A stretch of DNA of 64,000 nt from Actinomycetota bacterium (GTDB lineage Bacteria > Actinomycetota > Acidimicrobiia > IMCC26256 > PALSA-610): positions 61,566 to 125,565 of the forward strand of contig PLBO01000082.1 of the NCBI GenBank assembly GCA_003134555.1. Direction: 5' to 3'. The notes beneath the pieces are model-generated. The model ran no database searches. It saw only the letters and a program-made list of their open reading frames with translations, and was not told the DNA's origin. Positions 25,353 through 34,592 of the stretch are shown piece after piece (positions within the stretch are counted from its first letter, which is position 1; each line of letters begins with the position of its first letter). Both the position numbers and the translations under genes were made by a program.

Positions 25353-25513
25353 TGTTCGGCGTACCCCGCTCCACACGTCGTCGCGCGGATCTGCATTGAC
25401 GACGCTGCCACTTCAGGACCCCGTGCAGGTCCCGGAGACCCCGAGTTTCAAATGCCCGATTCCGGCTCCTGGCGGCAGACTATGCCCGAGCACAGGACCA
25501 ACTCAACTGACGA

Positions 25514-25942
25514 TCAGCCCGGTTCGGGCACCTTGCGGGCCTCACGCAACTCACCGGCCAGCGCGATGAGCAGCTGCTCGGCCAGATCCGAGAACTCGCG
25601 GAGCATCGTCCGGAACATGCGGATACCGATCACCGCCACCTTCACGTCGGTCGCGGCGACGACCGTCGCGCTGCGCGGTTCGCCGTCGAGGATCGCCATC
25701 TCCCCGAAGTAAGCGCCCGGACCGGACCGGCTGACCTCCATGCCACCTTGGTACACGATGGCCTCGCCGTCGAGGATGACGAACAGCGCGTCGCCGGGCT
25801 CGCCCTCCTTGACGAGGTCGACTCCCGCGGGCAGGTCGGCGATCTGCGCGTGGCGAGCGATCGTGCGGCGTTGCCGCGAGCTGCACTTCGAGAAGAGTTT
25901 GACGTCGACCAAGAGGTCGGCGAGATCTCGCTTTGGTCCCAT
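25514..25942 (-). CDS. Cyclic-nucleotide-binding domain protein
   Basis: A 142-residue protein that is almost entirely one cNMP-binding domain (cAMP receptor fold) without a DNA-binding region. The phosphate-binding cassette is GPGAYFGEMAILDGEPRSATVVA, with the Glu and Arg that contact cyclic nucleotide. The N-terminus resembles other small sensors (DLADLLVDVKLFSKCSSRQRRTIARHA). ATG 25942 has a strong GGGAGG site. Proteins like this sense cAMP or serve as regulatory subunits. It lies between the oleA operon and the MMPL gene, and a link to lipid synthesis or export is only suggested by position. Confidence 0.88.
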   Translation of the reverse strand: MGPKRDLADLLVDVKLFSKCSSRQRRTIARHAQIADLPAGVDLVKEGEPGDALFVILDGEAIVYQGGMEVSRSGPGAYFGEMAILDGEPRSATVVAATDVKVAVIGIRMFRTMLREFSDLAEQLLIALAGELREARKVPEPG

Positions 25943-26041
25943 TCCCGCCTCCCGCGTGCGCCACGCGACCGACCAACCTACGCTGCGCGCTGCACTCTTT
26001 CACGATGATGCCGGCGAAGTCGACTAAGAGCGGGGAGACAA

Positions 26042-28276
26042 GTGCGGCGCTTGGCACTCTTTGTGGTCCGCCGGCGGTGGTGGGTGATCGGCCTAGCCTT
26101 GATCGCGTTGCCGGCTTCCGCGCTTTACGGCGGCGGCGTGCACGGCAAGCTTTCGCCGGGTGGCTTTGTCGATCCCGGGGCCGAATCGAGCCGAGCGGCC
26201 GCAGCCATCGCCAAGGAGTTCCCGGGCTCCGGCCAGTCCGACTTCGTAATCCTCGTGACGGCCAAGCGCGGCACGGTCGACAGCCCGGCGGTGGTCGCGG
26301 CCGGGACCGCCCTCACGCAACGCTTGGGCCGAGCCCACGGCGTGGTCTCGTCCTTTTCGTATTGGAGCCTCGGCAAGCTCCCGCCATTGCGCAGCCGTGA
26401 CCAGCGTCAAGCGCTCGTCTTCGCCTCGTTGCGCGGAACCGACGACGCGAAGATCAAGCTGGCCGCCGAGCTGGCGCCCGAGTTCGACGCCGACACCAAG
26501 GTCGTGAGTACCGGCGTGACGGGAGTTGCCGTCGTGACCAGCCAGCTCTCCGACCAGGCCGAGAAGGATCTCCAGAAATCCGACCTCCTCACCGGCCCGT
26601 TCACGTTCGTCGCGCTGGTGTTCGTCTTCGGCAGCTTGGCGGCGGCGCTGTTGCCGCTCGGCGTCGCGTTGCTCGCCGTATTGGGCACGTTCGTCGTGCT
26701 TACCGTTCTCGCGCAGCTCACGACCGTTTCGGTCTTCTCGCTCAACCTCGCGACCGGCCTCGGCCTCGGGCTCGCGATCGACTACAGCCTGTTCGTGGTC
26801 TCCCGTTACCGCGAAGAGTTCGCCCGCGGCGTGTCGGTTCCCGTCGCGATCGGAAGATCGATGCAAACCGCGGGGCGAACCGTCGCCTTCAGCGCGGGCA
26901 CGGTCGCGATCTCGCTCATGGCGCTGGCGATCTTCCCCATTCCGTATCTTCGTTCGTTCGCCTATGCAGGTGTTGCGGTTGTGGCCCTCGCGGCCGTGTC
27001 GGCGATCGTGGTGCTGCCGGCCGTCCTCGCTGTACTCGGTTCACGCGTCGAGCGGTTCCGTGTGTTCAAGGTGCGCGAGGTGACCGAGGGCGGCGCCTGG
27101 CGCCGTCAGGCCGATCGCGTCATGCGCCATCCCGTGCCGTATGCCGTCACGATCAGCCTCGTGCTGATCCTGCTCGCGATCCCGTTCTTCCACTTGAATC
27201 TCGGCCTCTCCGACGACCGGGTCGGACCGAAGAACATGAGCAGCCGAGTCGCCACCGATCAGTACCGTGCTCACTTCGCGAGCAGGGAAGCCGACGCGCT
27301 CTCGGTCCTGGTTCCCGGCATCGACACGAAAACCGACCTCAAGGCAATAGATCGCTTCGCCACCGAACTCGCGAGCCTTCCGAACGTCGCACGCGTCGAC
27401 GCTCTCAGCGGCGAGTACTTGGTGATGAACAACAAAGTTGTCCCCGTGCCGCCGATCCCCGGGGTCGTGCAACGGTTCACGCCGCCGCCCGGGCAGCGCG
27501 GCACCTACCTCTCGGTCGTGCCCGACGTCGAACCGCTCTCGAAACAAGGCGAGCAACTGGTCAAGGACATCCGCTCTGCTCATGCGCCGTTCACATTCTC
27601 GGTTTCCGGACTCTCGGCAAGGCTGGTCGACACCAGAGAATCGGTTATCAGCCGCCTGCCACTGGCGCTCGGGCTCGTCGCATTCGCGACCTTCGTGCTG
27701 CTGTTCTTGATGACGGGCAGCCTCCTCATCCCGATCAAGGCGTTGGTACTCAACATGCTCTCGCTCACCGCGACGTTCGGCGCCACGGTGTGGATCTTCC
27801 AAGACGGCCATCTTGCGAACCTGCTGCATTTCACGCCGACGGGCACGATCGACGTCTTTACGCCGATCCTGATGTTCTGCATCGCGTTTGGACTCTCGAT
27901 GGACTATGAGGTGTTCTTGCTCTCTCGTATCAAGGAGGAATACGACCTCGAACGCGACAACGAGCGCGCCGTATCGATCGGCTTGCAGAAGACGGGCCGG
28001 ATCGTCACGGCGGCCGCGCTCCTGCTCACGATCGTCTTCATCGGTATCGCGACCTCGGAAGTCGCGCTGGTGAAGGCCTTCGGTGTCGGGCTCGGAATCG
28101 CTGTGCTCGTCGACGCGTTCCTCATCCGCGCGACCCTCGTTCCCGCGTTCATGAGGCTCGCGGGTCGTGTCAACTGGTGGTCGCCGCGGTGGCTCCGCCG
28201 ATGGCACCTTCGGTTCGGGATCTGGGAGAACGAACCGATCGCGCTCCTCGACCGCGAGTTCGAGACGAGCGTGTGA
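26042..28276 (+). CDS. MMPL family (RND superfamily) transporter
   Basis: A 744-residue inner-membrane transporter with two MMPL repeats, each with a large extracytoplasmic loop followed by membrane helices. The proton-relay Asp-Tyr pairs typical of MmpL proteins are visible in LGLAIDYSLFVVSRYREE and FGLSMDYEVFLLSRIKEEYD. About eleven to twelve hydrophobic helices can be traced. Actinobacterial members export lipids and siderophores. GTG 26042 follows GCGGGGAGAC. It is divergent from the cyclic-nucleotide-binding gene. Proximity to a FAAL/ACP/OleA operon makes it a candidate exporter of that product, as MmpL genes often accompany FAAL lipid clusters in mycobacteria. Confidence 0.93.
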   Translation: MRRLALFVVRRRWWVIGLALIALPASALYGGGVHGKLSPGGFVDPGAESSRAAAAIAKEFPGSGQSDFVILVTAKRGTVDSPAVVAAGTALTQRLGRAHGVVSSFSYWSLGKLPPLRSRDQRQALVFASLRGTDDAKIKLAAELAPEFDADTKVVSTGVTGVAVVTSQLSDQAEKDLQKSDLLTGPFTFVALVFVFGSLAAALLPLGVALLAVLGTFVVLTVLAQLTTVSVFSLNLATGLGLGLAIDYSLFVVSRYREEFARGVSVPVAIGRSMQTAGRTVAFSAGTVAISLMALAIFPIPYLRSFAYAGVAVVALAAVSAIVVLPAVLAVLGSRVERFRVFKVREVTEGGAWRRQADRVMRHPVPYAVTISLVLILLAIPFFHLNLGLSDDRVGPKNMSSRVATDQYRAHFASREADALSVLVPGIDTKTDLKAIDRFATELASLPNVARVDALSGEYLVMNNKVVPVPPIPGVVQRFTPPPGQRGTYLSVVPDVEPLSKQGEQLVKDIRSAHAPFTFSVSGLSARLVDTRESVISRLPLALGLVAFATFVLLFLMTGSLLIPIKALVLNMLSLTATFGATVWIFQDGHLANLLHFTPTGTIDVFTPILMFCIAFGLSMDYEVFLLSRIKEEYDLERDNERAVSIGLQKTGRIVTAAALLLTIVFIGIATSEVALVKAFGVGLGIAVLVDAFLIRATLVPAFMRLAGRVNWWSPRWLRRWHLRFGIWENEPIALLDREFETSV

Positions 28277-28304
28277 TCGACCAAGCGTTTGTCGGCTGAG
28301 TTCC

Positions 28305-29117
28305 CTAGACGCGAGCAGGCGCGACGGGGGCGCCGGCGACGTCGACTCTCGTGCGGAGCACGCAACCGCGCAACTCGGGGTGGTCGGAGTGGCCGCCGGT
28401 CGTGACGTAGAGATCGCGGCCGGCGAAGCACAGGCTGGTCGTGAACGCCGACGGCGGTTCGATTCTTCGGTCGACCTCGCCGTCGGGCGTGAGCCGCACG
28501 ATGCCGCCACTCACGAGCGCGAGCCAGACGGCGCCGTGCTCGTCGAGTGCCATGCCGTCGGGATGTCCGAACGCGGATACGTCGATGTCGCGGCGGGAGC
28601 CGTTCTCGACGTCGAAGACGATGACTCGCTGTCGGCGCGTGTCGCTGAGGTAGATCTCGCGACCGTCGGTCGTGCAGGCCACCCCGTTCGCGTGCACCAC
28701 GTCGCCGAACATGATGGTGGGGTCGCCCTCGAGTCCGACGCGCCACAACTCACCGGGAACGACCTCGGCGTCGGGATCGAACACCGCAAAGCGCAACGCG
28801 CCGGCGTAGATGCGTCCCGCAGTGTCCGTGCACAGATCGTTCCATCCGGCGACGCCGTCGACGCCGAGCACGGTGCGTTGTTCGTGGCCGTCGCGGACGT
28901 GGATCACATCGCGACCAGTGCAGACGATCCCGCCGTCCGCATGGATCGCGATGCCGCCGACGCCGCGCCGCTTGGGTACCACAGTGGTGACGGTGCCGTC
29001 GCCGTCGACGCGGTAGATACCGCCGCCCAGGACGTCGGAGAACACGAGCGAACCGTCGGTGTCGATCGTGGGCGCTTCCGCGAGCCCGTAACCGTGCGCA
29101 ACTACGTCCCAGTCCAT
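28305..29117 (-). CDS. SMP-30/gluconolactonase/LRE family protein
   Basis: A 270-residue six-bladed beta-propeller of the SMP-30/gluconolactonase family, predicted to hydrolyse lactones with a divalent metal. Repeated blades show LAEAPTIDTDGSLVFSDVLGGGIYRV, NDLCTDTAGRIYAGA, ANGVACTTDGREIYLSDT and HPDGMALDEHGAVWLALV. These supply the acidic and Asn metal ligands of the family. There is no signal peptide. It is alone on its strand between the MMPL gene and a degraded oxidoreductase. The substrate cannot be read from the sequence; sugar lactones and other lactones are both possible. Confidence 0.87.
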   Translation of the reverse strand: MDWDVVAHGYGLAEAPTIDTDGSLVFSDVLGGGIYRVDGDGTVTTVVPKRRGVGGIAIHADGGIVCTGRDVIHVRDGHEQRTVLGVDGVAGWNDLCTDTAGRIYAGALRFAVFDPDAEVVPGELWRVGLEGDPTIMFGDVVHANGVACTTDGREIYLSDTRRQRVIVFDVENGSRRDIDVSAFGHPDGMALDEHGAVWLALVSGGIVRLTPDGEVDRRIEPPSAFTTSLCFAGRDLYVTTGGHSDHPELRGCVLRTRVDVAGAPVAPARV

Positions 29118-29153
29118 GCCCGCAGGACACTAAGGCGAGCGCCGAGCCCGCGG

Positions 29154-29481
29154 TCAACCCAAGTAGTTGCCCGCGATGCGGTGGTTGCGGGAACGGCCCA
29201 AGACGGCGTTCGCGGCCTGCAGGCCTGACAGTGTCGCCGCCTCGATGCAACCCGCGTTGAGCCCGTTGTCGGTCCAGTCGCCGGCCACGAACAGATTGTC
29301 GTAGCCGCTTTCGTCGGCGCGGAACCGGTACCGGTCTGTCCCCGGCGCGCATTGCACATAGCGGTCGGAGGGATCGACGTTGGCGCTGATGAACTGCGTG
29401 TCGAGCGCGTCGGCGCCGCGCTCCCCGCGGGTGCCACACAGCAAGTCCCACCGCGCGCCGTCGGGAGACTCAGCCGTTCGA
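29154..29481 (-). pseudogene. C-terminal remnant of an FAD-dependent amine-oxidase/desaturase-type oxidoreductase
   Basis: About 105 codons encode the closing part of a large flavoprotein: DTQFISANVDPSDRYVQ, YRFRADESGYDNLFVAGDWTDNGLNAGCIEAATLSGLQAANAVLG. The last stretch is the C-terminal FAD-contacting motif of the NAD(P)/FAD oxidoreductase family that includes phytoene desaturase-like and hydroxysqualene dehydroxylase-like enzymes. The N-terminal GxGxxG nucleotide-binding half is absent. Upstream of about 29481 the frame becomes low-complexity, and the divergent DUF2182 gene begins 42 bases away. Homology therefore stops abruptly, as expected for a gene truncated by deletion or by arrival of the neighbouring pair. 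Confidence 0.75.
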
Positions 29482-29522
29482 GTGCATGCGGTCGGCGTCT
29501 GAAGCGTGGCATGGTGCTCTGT

Positions 29523-30308
29523 ATGGCGGCGACGAGCGAACGCGGCGCAGCGGTTGGCGCGTTGCGGTCGCGGCAGCTGCTCGGCCCGCTCCTCCTCGCC
29601 GCCGCGGCGACGTGGGCTGCCGTCGTCGCGATCTGGCGCAGTTTGGGTGCGATGCCGGGAACGATGGGCCTTGGTGTCGCCGCGTTCGGCGGTGTCTGGA
29701 TCCTGATGATGGCCGCGATGATGTTGCCGAGCGTCGCTCCATTCGCGTCGTTCTACACGCGTACCTTCACTGATCGGCGCCGGCGACGCCTCGTCGCGTT
29801 CACGGCCGGCTACCTGTTGGTGTGGACGGCAGCCGGGCTGCCCGTGTTCGGTCTCGCGTGGATCGCAGATCGACTCGTCACGGCACATCCGGGAGCGGCT
29901 ACGGCGTTCGCGGCGCTGATCTTCCTCGTCTGTGGCTTGTATCAGCTGACGCCGTTCAAGGACCGCTGCCTCGCGCGTTGTCGGTCGCCTCTCGCGTTCA
30001 CGTTGGAGCATGCAGCGCACCGCGGTCGGGGCCGCGACCTGCGCGCGGGCATGTCTCACGGTGTCTTCTGCGTCGCCTGCTGCTGGGCGATCATGCTGTT
30101 GCTCGTCGCATTCGGGCTGATGAATGTCCTCGCGATGCTGATCATCGCCGCGGTTGTGTTGGCCGAGAAGACCTGGCGCTGGGGTGGAGGGGTCGCGCGA
30201 GCATTCGGCGTCGCATCGATCGTGCTCGCACTGGTTGTGGTCGCCCATCCCGCGGTGGCGCCCGGCCTGTACTCGCCCAACCCGACGATGACCGAAGGAA
30301 CGATGTGA
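29523..30308 (+). CDS. DUF2182 integral membrane protein
   Basis: A 261-residue polytopic membrane protein of the DUF2182 family. The characteristic stretches are GTMGLGVAAFGGVWILMMAAMMLPSVAPF, LIFLVCGLYQLTPFKDRCLARCRSP and GMSHGVFCVACCWAIMLLLVAFGLMNVLAMLIIAA. The Met-rich helix and paired Cys residues suggest metal binding, although no function is established. ATG 29523 is used; ATG 29511 is equally possible. The stop overlaps the following DUF1326 gene (GTGA), so the two products are made together. Confidence 0.88.
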   Translation: MAATSERGAAVGALRSRQLLGPLLLAAAATWAAVVAIWRSLGAMPGTMGLGVAAFGGVWILMMAAMMLPSVAPFASFYTRTFTDRRRRRLVAFTAGYLLVWTAAGLPVFGLAWIADRLVTAHPGAATAFAALIFLVCGLYQLTPFKDRCLARCRSPLAFTLEHAAHRGRGRDLRAGMSHGVFCVACCWAIMLLLVAFGLMNVLAMLIIAAVVLAEKTWRWGGGVARAFGVASIVLALVVVAHPAVAPGLYSPNPTMTEGTM

Positions 30309-30937
30309 ACGACTGGCGCGTGCGCGGCTCCTACTTCGAGGGCTGCAACTGCGAGGCGATCTGCCCGTGTCGATCCGCGCACGGTCGTCCGGGTGGGCCT
30401 TCGACTTACGGCGAGTGCTACGGCGCGCTTTCGTGGATTGTCGAAGGTGGCCATGCCGACGATCTGGATCTGTCTGGTTTGTCGGTCGTCATGACGCTGC
30501 GTTATTTCGATGATGTTCAGCCCTCCACGCGATGGGATGTCGTGCTCTACGTCGACGAGCGGGCGGGTTCCGAGCAGCAGGCCGCGCTGGCTGACATCTT
30601 TCTCGGGCGTGCCGGAGGCACCGTTGCCGCGCTCTACGGACCCGCCATCGGCGCGGTGCACGCCGTGCGCTCGGCCCGGATCACCCTCGAGCACATCGCA
30701 ACCCGCAAGCGGATCGGTGTCGTCGGCTACGTCACACTCGAGAGCGAGGATGCGGCGTCGGAGCTCGACGCCGTGCAATGCGGCATCCCCGGCTTCGATC
30801 ACCCCGGTACCGAGCTCTTCGGCGAGGGCCTCGAGTCGATCGACCCTCTTCTGCGCTTCGAAGTGCGTGGCAAGCGACACGCTTCGTTCTTCACGGACTT
30901 CGACTATCGCTCGGGCGACGTGTCATCAGCCTCCTGA
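30305..30937 (+). CDS. DUF1326 protein
   Basis: A 210-residue DUF1326 protein. The signature is at the very start: WRVRGSYFEGCNCEAICPCRSAH, with a CNC/CPC cysteine cluster that could bind metal. The rest is a soluble mixed alpha/beta domain (LDLSGLSVVMTLRYFDDV, WDVVLYVDERAGSEQQAALADIFLG). DUF1326 genes are frequently found next to DUF2182 genes, as here. The GTG start overlaps the DUF2182 stop by four bases. The last 12 bases overlap the convergent P-type ATPase gene. Function is unknown; a joint role in metal handling is a guess from the Cys and Met content. Confidence 0.88.
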   Translation: MNDWRVRGSYFEGCNCEAICPCRSAHGRPGGPSTYGECYGALSWIVEGGHADDLDLSGLSVVMTLRYFDDVQPSTRWDVVLYVDERAGSEQQAALADIFLGRAGGTVAALYGPAIGAVHAVRSARITLEHIATRKRIGVVGYVTLESEDAASELDAVQCGIPGFDHPGTELFGEGLESIDPLLRFEVRGKRHASFFTDFDYRSGDVSSAS

Positions 30938-33460
30938 CGCGGTCGACGGTCGTTTGAACGGTTCAACCCAAAGCGTCGCGCCGGCCGCCGCTCCCGCCGC
31001 GATGAGCCAATCGACCGGACGCAGCGCGCTCATCTCGAAGACGCTGCGGACGGCGGGCACACCGAAGACGACTGCGATGACGGCGAGCATCGTGACGATC
31101 GCCGGCAGCAGGATCGTGTTGTTCGCAATGGCGACGCGCCAGACCGGTCGGCTGGACGAGCGCGAAACGAGCATGAGGATGAGCGCGGAAAACAGCAACG
31201 TGGCGAATCCCAGCGCTCGGGCATGTTCCGCGGCGTCATTGCGGGAGAGCTCCCAGAAGTACAAGCCGAGAATCGCCGCGGCGACTGTCGTACCTACCTC
31301 GACGGCGCGCCAGATCTCGGCGCGCGAGAGGATGCCGGCAGCGGCCGACCGCGGCGGCCGCCGCATGACATCAGGATCTGCGGGGTCGCGTTCGAAAACG
31401 AGAGCGACGATCGGGTGCAGAAGCAGCTCGAGGAGGATCATGTGCATGGGCAGCAGGAGGAGGGGTTTTCCGACGAGCGGTACGACCAGCGCGGCGAGCA
31501 GTAGTGGCGCGTGGAAGACGGCGAGGTAGCTGAAAGCGTGCCGAAGGTTGCCGAAGATGCGCCGTCCGCCCCTCACCGCACTGACGATCGTCGCGAAGTT
31601 GTCGTCGAGGAGCACGAGTGTGGCGGCCTGACGGGCGACCTCCGTCCCGCGTTCACCGCCGAATGCGACTCCGATGTCGGCCTCGCGTAGGGCCGGCGCG
31701 TCGTTGATGCCGTCGCCGGTCATCGCGACGACGTCGCCCCGTGCTCGCAACGCGTGAACGATGCGATGCTTCTGCTCGGGGCGAACGCGAGCGAAGACAT
31801 CGCTCGACGCGACCAGCGCGTTCAGCGCGTCGTCGTCGGTGCAGGCGTCGAGGTCGTCACCGGTCACAACCGCGCCGGAGCCGTCCATGTGCAAGCTGTC
31901 GGCGACGGCGCGGGCGGTTACGGGGTGATCGCCGGTGATCATGAGCACCCGGACTCCCGCCGCGTGACACGCGACGAGGGCGTCGGCGACCCCCTCGCGC
32001 AGCGGGTCGGAGAAGCCGATCAGCCCGTCGACGCGGAGATCGCGCTCGTCGTCGGCACGGGACGTCACCTCATCCTGCGTCGTTCCCGATGCGACGCAGA
32101 TCACTCGCATGCCGGCCTCGGCGAGCTGTGCGTGCTGTGCAACGAGTCGTGCCACCTCGTCGGCTTCCGTCCGAGCGTGGAGCAGAATGCCCTCCAAAGC
32201 GCCCTTGGCTGCGACGTTCCAGGTGTCGTCGTCCCGCCACACGTGGGTGACGTATTTGTCGCGCGGGTCGAACGGATGGTCGCGTTCGAGCGTTCCCGGG
32301 AATCGATGCATGCCGTGCCGCGTGGCGACCTCGTAGAGCGCACGGTCGAGCGGGTCGTACGGGTCGGGCTCGGAAGCCAAGATCGCAGCCTGCAGCAGCG
32401 ATCGAGCTGCCTCTGAGAGCGGGGTCGCGGCGTCGACGACGGCGTTCGGAGTCGCCAGCGCCACGACCTGGAGCCGACCGCGTGTGAGTGTGCCCGTCTT
32501 GTCGGTGCAGATGACCGTCGTCGATCCGAGCGTCTCGACGGCGGGCAACCGCCGGACGAGCGCGCGCTGCCGGGCGAGCCGTGTCGCGCCGAGCGCGAGG
32601 CTGAGGGTCAAGACGATGAGGTACTCCTCGGGAATCGCCGCGATGCCAAGGCTGACCCCCGCGACGATCGCATCTCCCCAACCCTGGCCGCGCACGAGCT
32701 CGGTCGTCACCACGGCGGCGCAGAAGCCGCCGGCGACGACGGTCAGCATTGCGACGAATCGTCGGACCTTCCGCTCGAGCGGAGTGCGAGACGGGCGAAC
32801 CCGAGCGACGAGCGAACCGATGCGGCCGTAGCGGGTCTGCAGGCCGGTGACCGCGATCTCGGCGTAGCCGCGCCCGGTCAATACGGTGGTCCCCGCGAAC
32901 AGGGCGGCGTCTTCGCCGACCGACTTGGTGACCGGAACCGACTCGCCGGTCAGCCTGGCTTCGTCTATCACGATCGGCCCGCCGCCGACGAGTTCGCCGT
33001 CGGCCGCGATGACGTCACCTTCTCGCACAACGAGCATGTCGCCCGGTACGACGTGTTCGGCATCGACGATCTGTTCGACGCCATCGCGTACCGCGGTCGT
33101 CGTCGGTGCGACGAGCGCGGCGAGCTGCTCGAGCGCGTGCTCGGCGCGCGTCTCGAGCGCGACGCCGATCGCGGTGATCGGTCCCAGCGCCAGGAAGGTG
33201 ACGAGCGCGTCGAGCCGGTTGCCGAGCGCGAGGTAGGTCGGTGCCGCGATGAGCAGGAGCACCGCCATCGGATCGCTGACCGCGCGCCACAACACCGTTG
33301 CTCGGCGACTCCGCGACGGAGTGGGCACCAAACGGTTCGGACCCACTTCCCGCAACAGTCGATCCGCGTCGGCGGAAGTCAGCCCACTTCGCGGTGCGGT
33401 AAGCGCGGGCACCGTCATGAGGTTGGGTCCCGAAGCCGGGTCATGCGCCGCCATTGCCAT
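30926..33460 (-). CDS. P-type cation-transporting ATPase (CtpF/P2-like)
   Basis: A membrane cation pump of 844 residues. It has the cation-ATPase N domain, actuator TGES (171-174), M4 motif IPEEYLIVLT (276-285), phosphorylation site DKTGT (Asp320), nucleotide-binding domain and hinge TGDGINDAPALREADIGVAFG. Four C-terminal helices follow. The M4 sequence PEEY replaces the PEGL of typical Ca2+ pumps, so the ion is uncertain. No N-terminal heavy-metal domain is present. In M. tuberculosis the DosR-controlled ctpF sits among dormancy genes much like this one does here. ATG 33460 is the track start; ATG 33418 (MTVPALT) is also possible. Confidence 0.92.
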   Translation of the reverse strand: MAMAAHDPASGPNLMTVPALTAPRSGLTSADADRLLREVGPNRLVPTPSRSRRATVLWRAVSDPMAVLLLIAAPTYLALGNRLDALVTFLALGPITAIGVALETRAEHALEQLAALVAPTTTAVRDGVEQIVDAEHVVPGDMLVVREGDVIAADGELVGGGPIVIDEARLTGESVPVTKSVGEDAALFAGTTVLTGRGYAEIAVTGLQTRYGRIGSLVARVRPSRTPLERKVRRFVAMLTVVAGGFCAAVVTTELVRGQGWGDAIVAGVSLGIAAIPEEYLIVLTLSLALGATRLARQRALVRRLPAVETLGSTTVICTDKTGTLTRGRLQVVALATPNAVVDAATPLSEAARSLLQAAILASEPDPYDPLDRALYEVATRHGMHRFPGTLERDHPFDPRDKYVTHVWRDDDTWNVAAKGALEGILLHARTEADEVARLVAQHAQLAEAGMRVICVASGTTQDEVTSRADDERDLRVDGLIGFSDPLREGVADALVACHAAGVRVLMITGDHPVTARAVADSLHMDGSGAVVTGDDLDACTDDDALNALVASSDVFARVRPEQKHRIVHALRARGDVVAMTGDGINDAPALREADIGVAFGGERGTEVARQAATLVLLDDNFATIVSAVRGGRRIFGNLRHAFSYLAVFHAPLLLAALVVPLVGKPLLLLPMHMILLELLLHPIVALVFERDPADPDVMRRPPRSAAAGILSRAEIWRAVEVGTTVAAAILGLYFWELSRNDAAEHARALGFATLLFSALILMLVSRSSSRPVWRVAIANNTILLPAIVTMLAVIAVVFGVPAVRSVFEMSALRPVDWLIAAGAAAGATLWVEPFKRPSTASGG

Positions 33461-33521
33461 CCGCCGTGCATGCTCGGCTCCGCTTCTGCGACGAAGGTGC
33501 CCGTCATCTTCCCCTCAGAGC

Positions 33522-34382
33522 TCAGCGTCGCTGGGCTTTCTCTGCCGTCCAGTACTCCTTTATCTCGCCGGGAAGCACTGCCGCGATGTCCCGGACCTCT
33601 TCCGGCACCAATCCGCGCAGTGTTGTGATCACGGCCCGCGTGATCGCCTCCGCGTGTTCGGGCTCGATGCCCCGCTCGGCCGTGATCGCGGCGACGAGTT
33701 GGGAGACCGTCTTCACTCGCGACGCCCGCTCGCCTCGACGGCGCGGCGGTTCCGCGAGCCGGCGGACATCCGCGGGCAGGTGGGTGAAGATCTGGGCGCG
33801 CTCGTCGTCGGGTATGCGGTCGGTGAAACCGCACAGCACGGCGTGCACCGCCGACTCGGGATGGTGTGCGCCGGTGCCGCGAGCCGCGTCGACAAGCGCC
33901 TGCAGTGCGGCCGAACGCGGGTGGTGGCGATGGCCCTCGGAGGGGCGGGTATCGCCCGCTATGAGACCGAGATGCAGGTGCGATTCGATGCCGCGGACAC
34001 CGACTACCTGTAGTACCGCGCGTTCGATCGCGGTCGCGCCGCGCTCGTCGGGAATCTCGCCGTGCAGGATCGCGAAGTGGTCGTCGACGATCACGTGCAC
34101 GCGGGGCACGTCCAGCCGGTGTTCCAGCGGCCCGAGGGCCGAGCGGATCCGATCCGCGAGGATGTCGTCGCTCACGTGGGGATCGGGATGCCGACCCGAT
34201 AGCCGGTATCGGATTCCCGGCGTGCTCGCCGCCGCGTACCGCAGGTCGCGAGCCAGACGCTTCCCGAGTTTGCGGGCGGATCGTGCGACCGCGCTGTCGG
34301 GAGTCGCGACCATGGCTACGGCGACGCCGATCACGCCGGCGGCCATCTCGATCGCGCGCATCAATCGCTTCGTCGTCTGCAT
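33522..34382 (-). CDS. BON and DUF2267 domain protein
   Basis: A 286-residue protein with a short hydrophobic N-terminal helix (MAAGVIGVAVAMVAT, about 13-27). A BON domain follows at about 70-145 (SDDILADRIRSALGPLEHRLDVPRVHVIVDDHFAILHGEIPDERGATAIERAVLQVVGVRGIESHL). The C-terminus is a DUF2267 domain from about 170 (ESAVHAVLCGFTDRIPDDERAQIFTHLPADVRRL to LVPEEVRDIAAVLPGEIKEYW). BON domains bind lipid or peptidoglycan in envelope-stress proteins. DUF2267 is common in actinobacterial stress islands. It follows, on the same strand, upstream of the P-type ATPase and diverges from a PNPOx-like gene. Confidence 0.85.
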   Translation of the reverse strand: MQTTKRLMRAIEMAAGVIGVAVAMVATPDSAVARSARKLGKRLARDLRYAAASTPGIRYRLSGRHPDPHVSDDILADRIRSALGPLEHRLDVPRVHVIVDDHFAILHGEIPDERGATAIERAVLQVVGVRGIESHLHLGLIAGDTRPSEGHRHHPRSAALQALVDAARGTGAHHPESAVHAVLCGFTDRIPDDERAQIFTHLPADVRRLAEPPRRRGERASRVKTVSQLVAAITAERGIEPEHAEAITRAVITTLRGLVPEEVRDIAAVLPGEIKEYWTAEKAQRR

Positions 34383-34499
34383 GAGTGCCCCTTTCGGTCG
34401 TCATGATCATCAACCCCGGGGGCGGCCCAAAGGCAGTGCCGCCCGGCGGTCGCGCGTGTGACGAAAGACCGCGTACCGGCCGAGGTGCCCCGCCGGATA

Positions 34500-34513
34500 G
34501 GGACCGAGGACTC
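34500..34513. promoter_or_regulatory. Weak DosR-box-like sequence
   Basis: GGGACCGAGGACTC keeps the left half (GGGAC) of the DosR consensus GGGACYWWNGTCCC but has a degenerate right half. It lies 80 bases before the PNPOx gene at 34593 and 118 bases before the BON-DUF2267 start. On sequence alone it could be chance. Confidence 0.2.
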
Positions 34514-34592
34514 TCGTTCCGGCCGGCCGTGAGGTTCATAGTGCTGGAGCAGGAGGTGGCGCCATGATCGAGCCCCGGGAACTGGAGGAATC

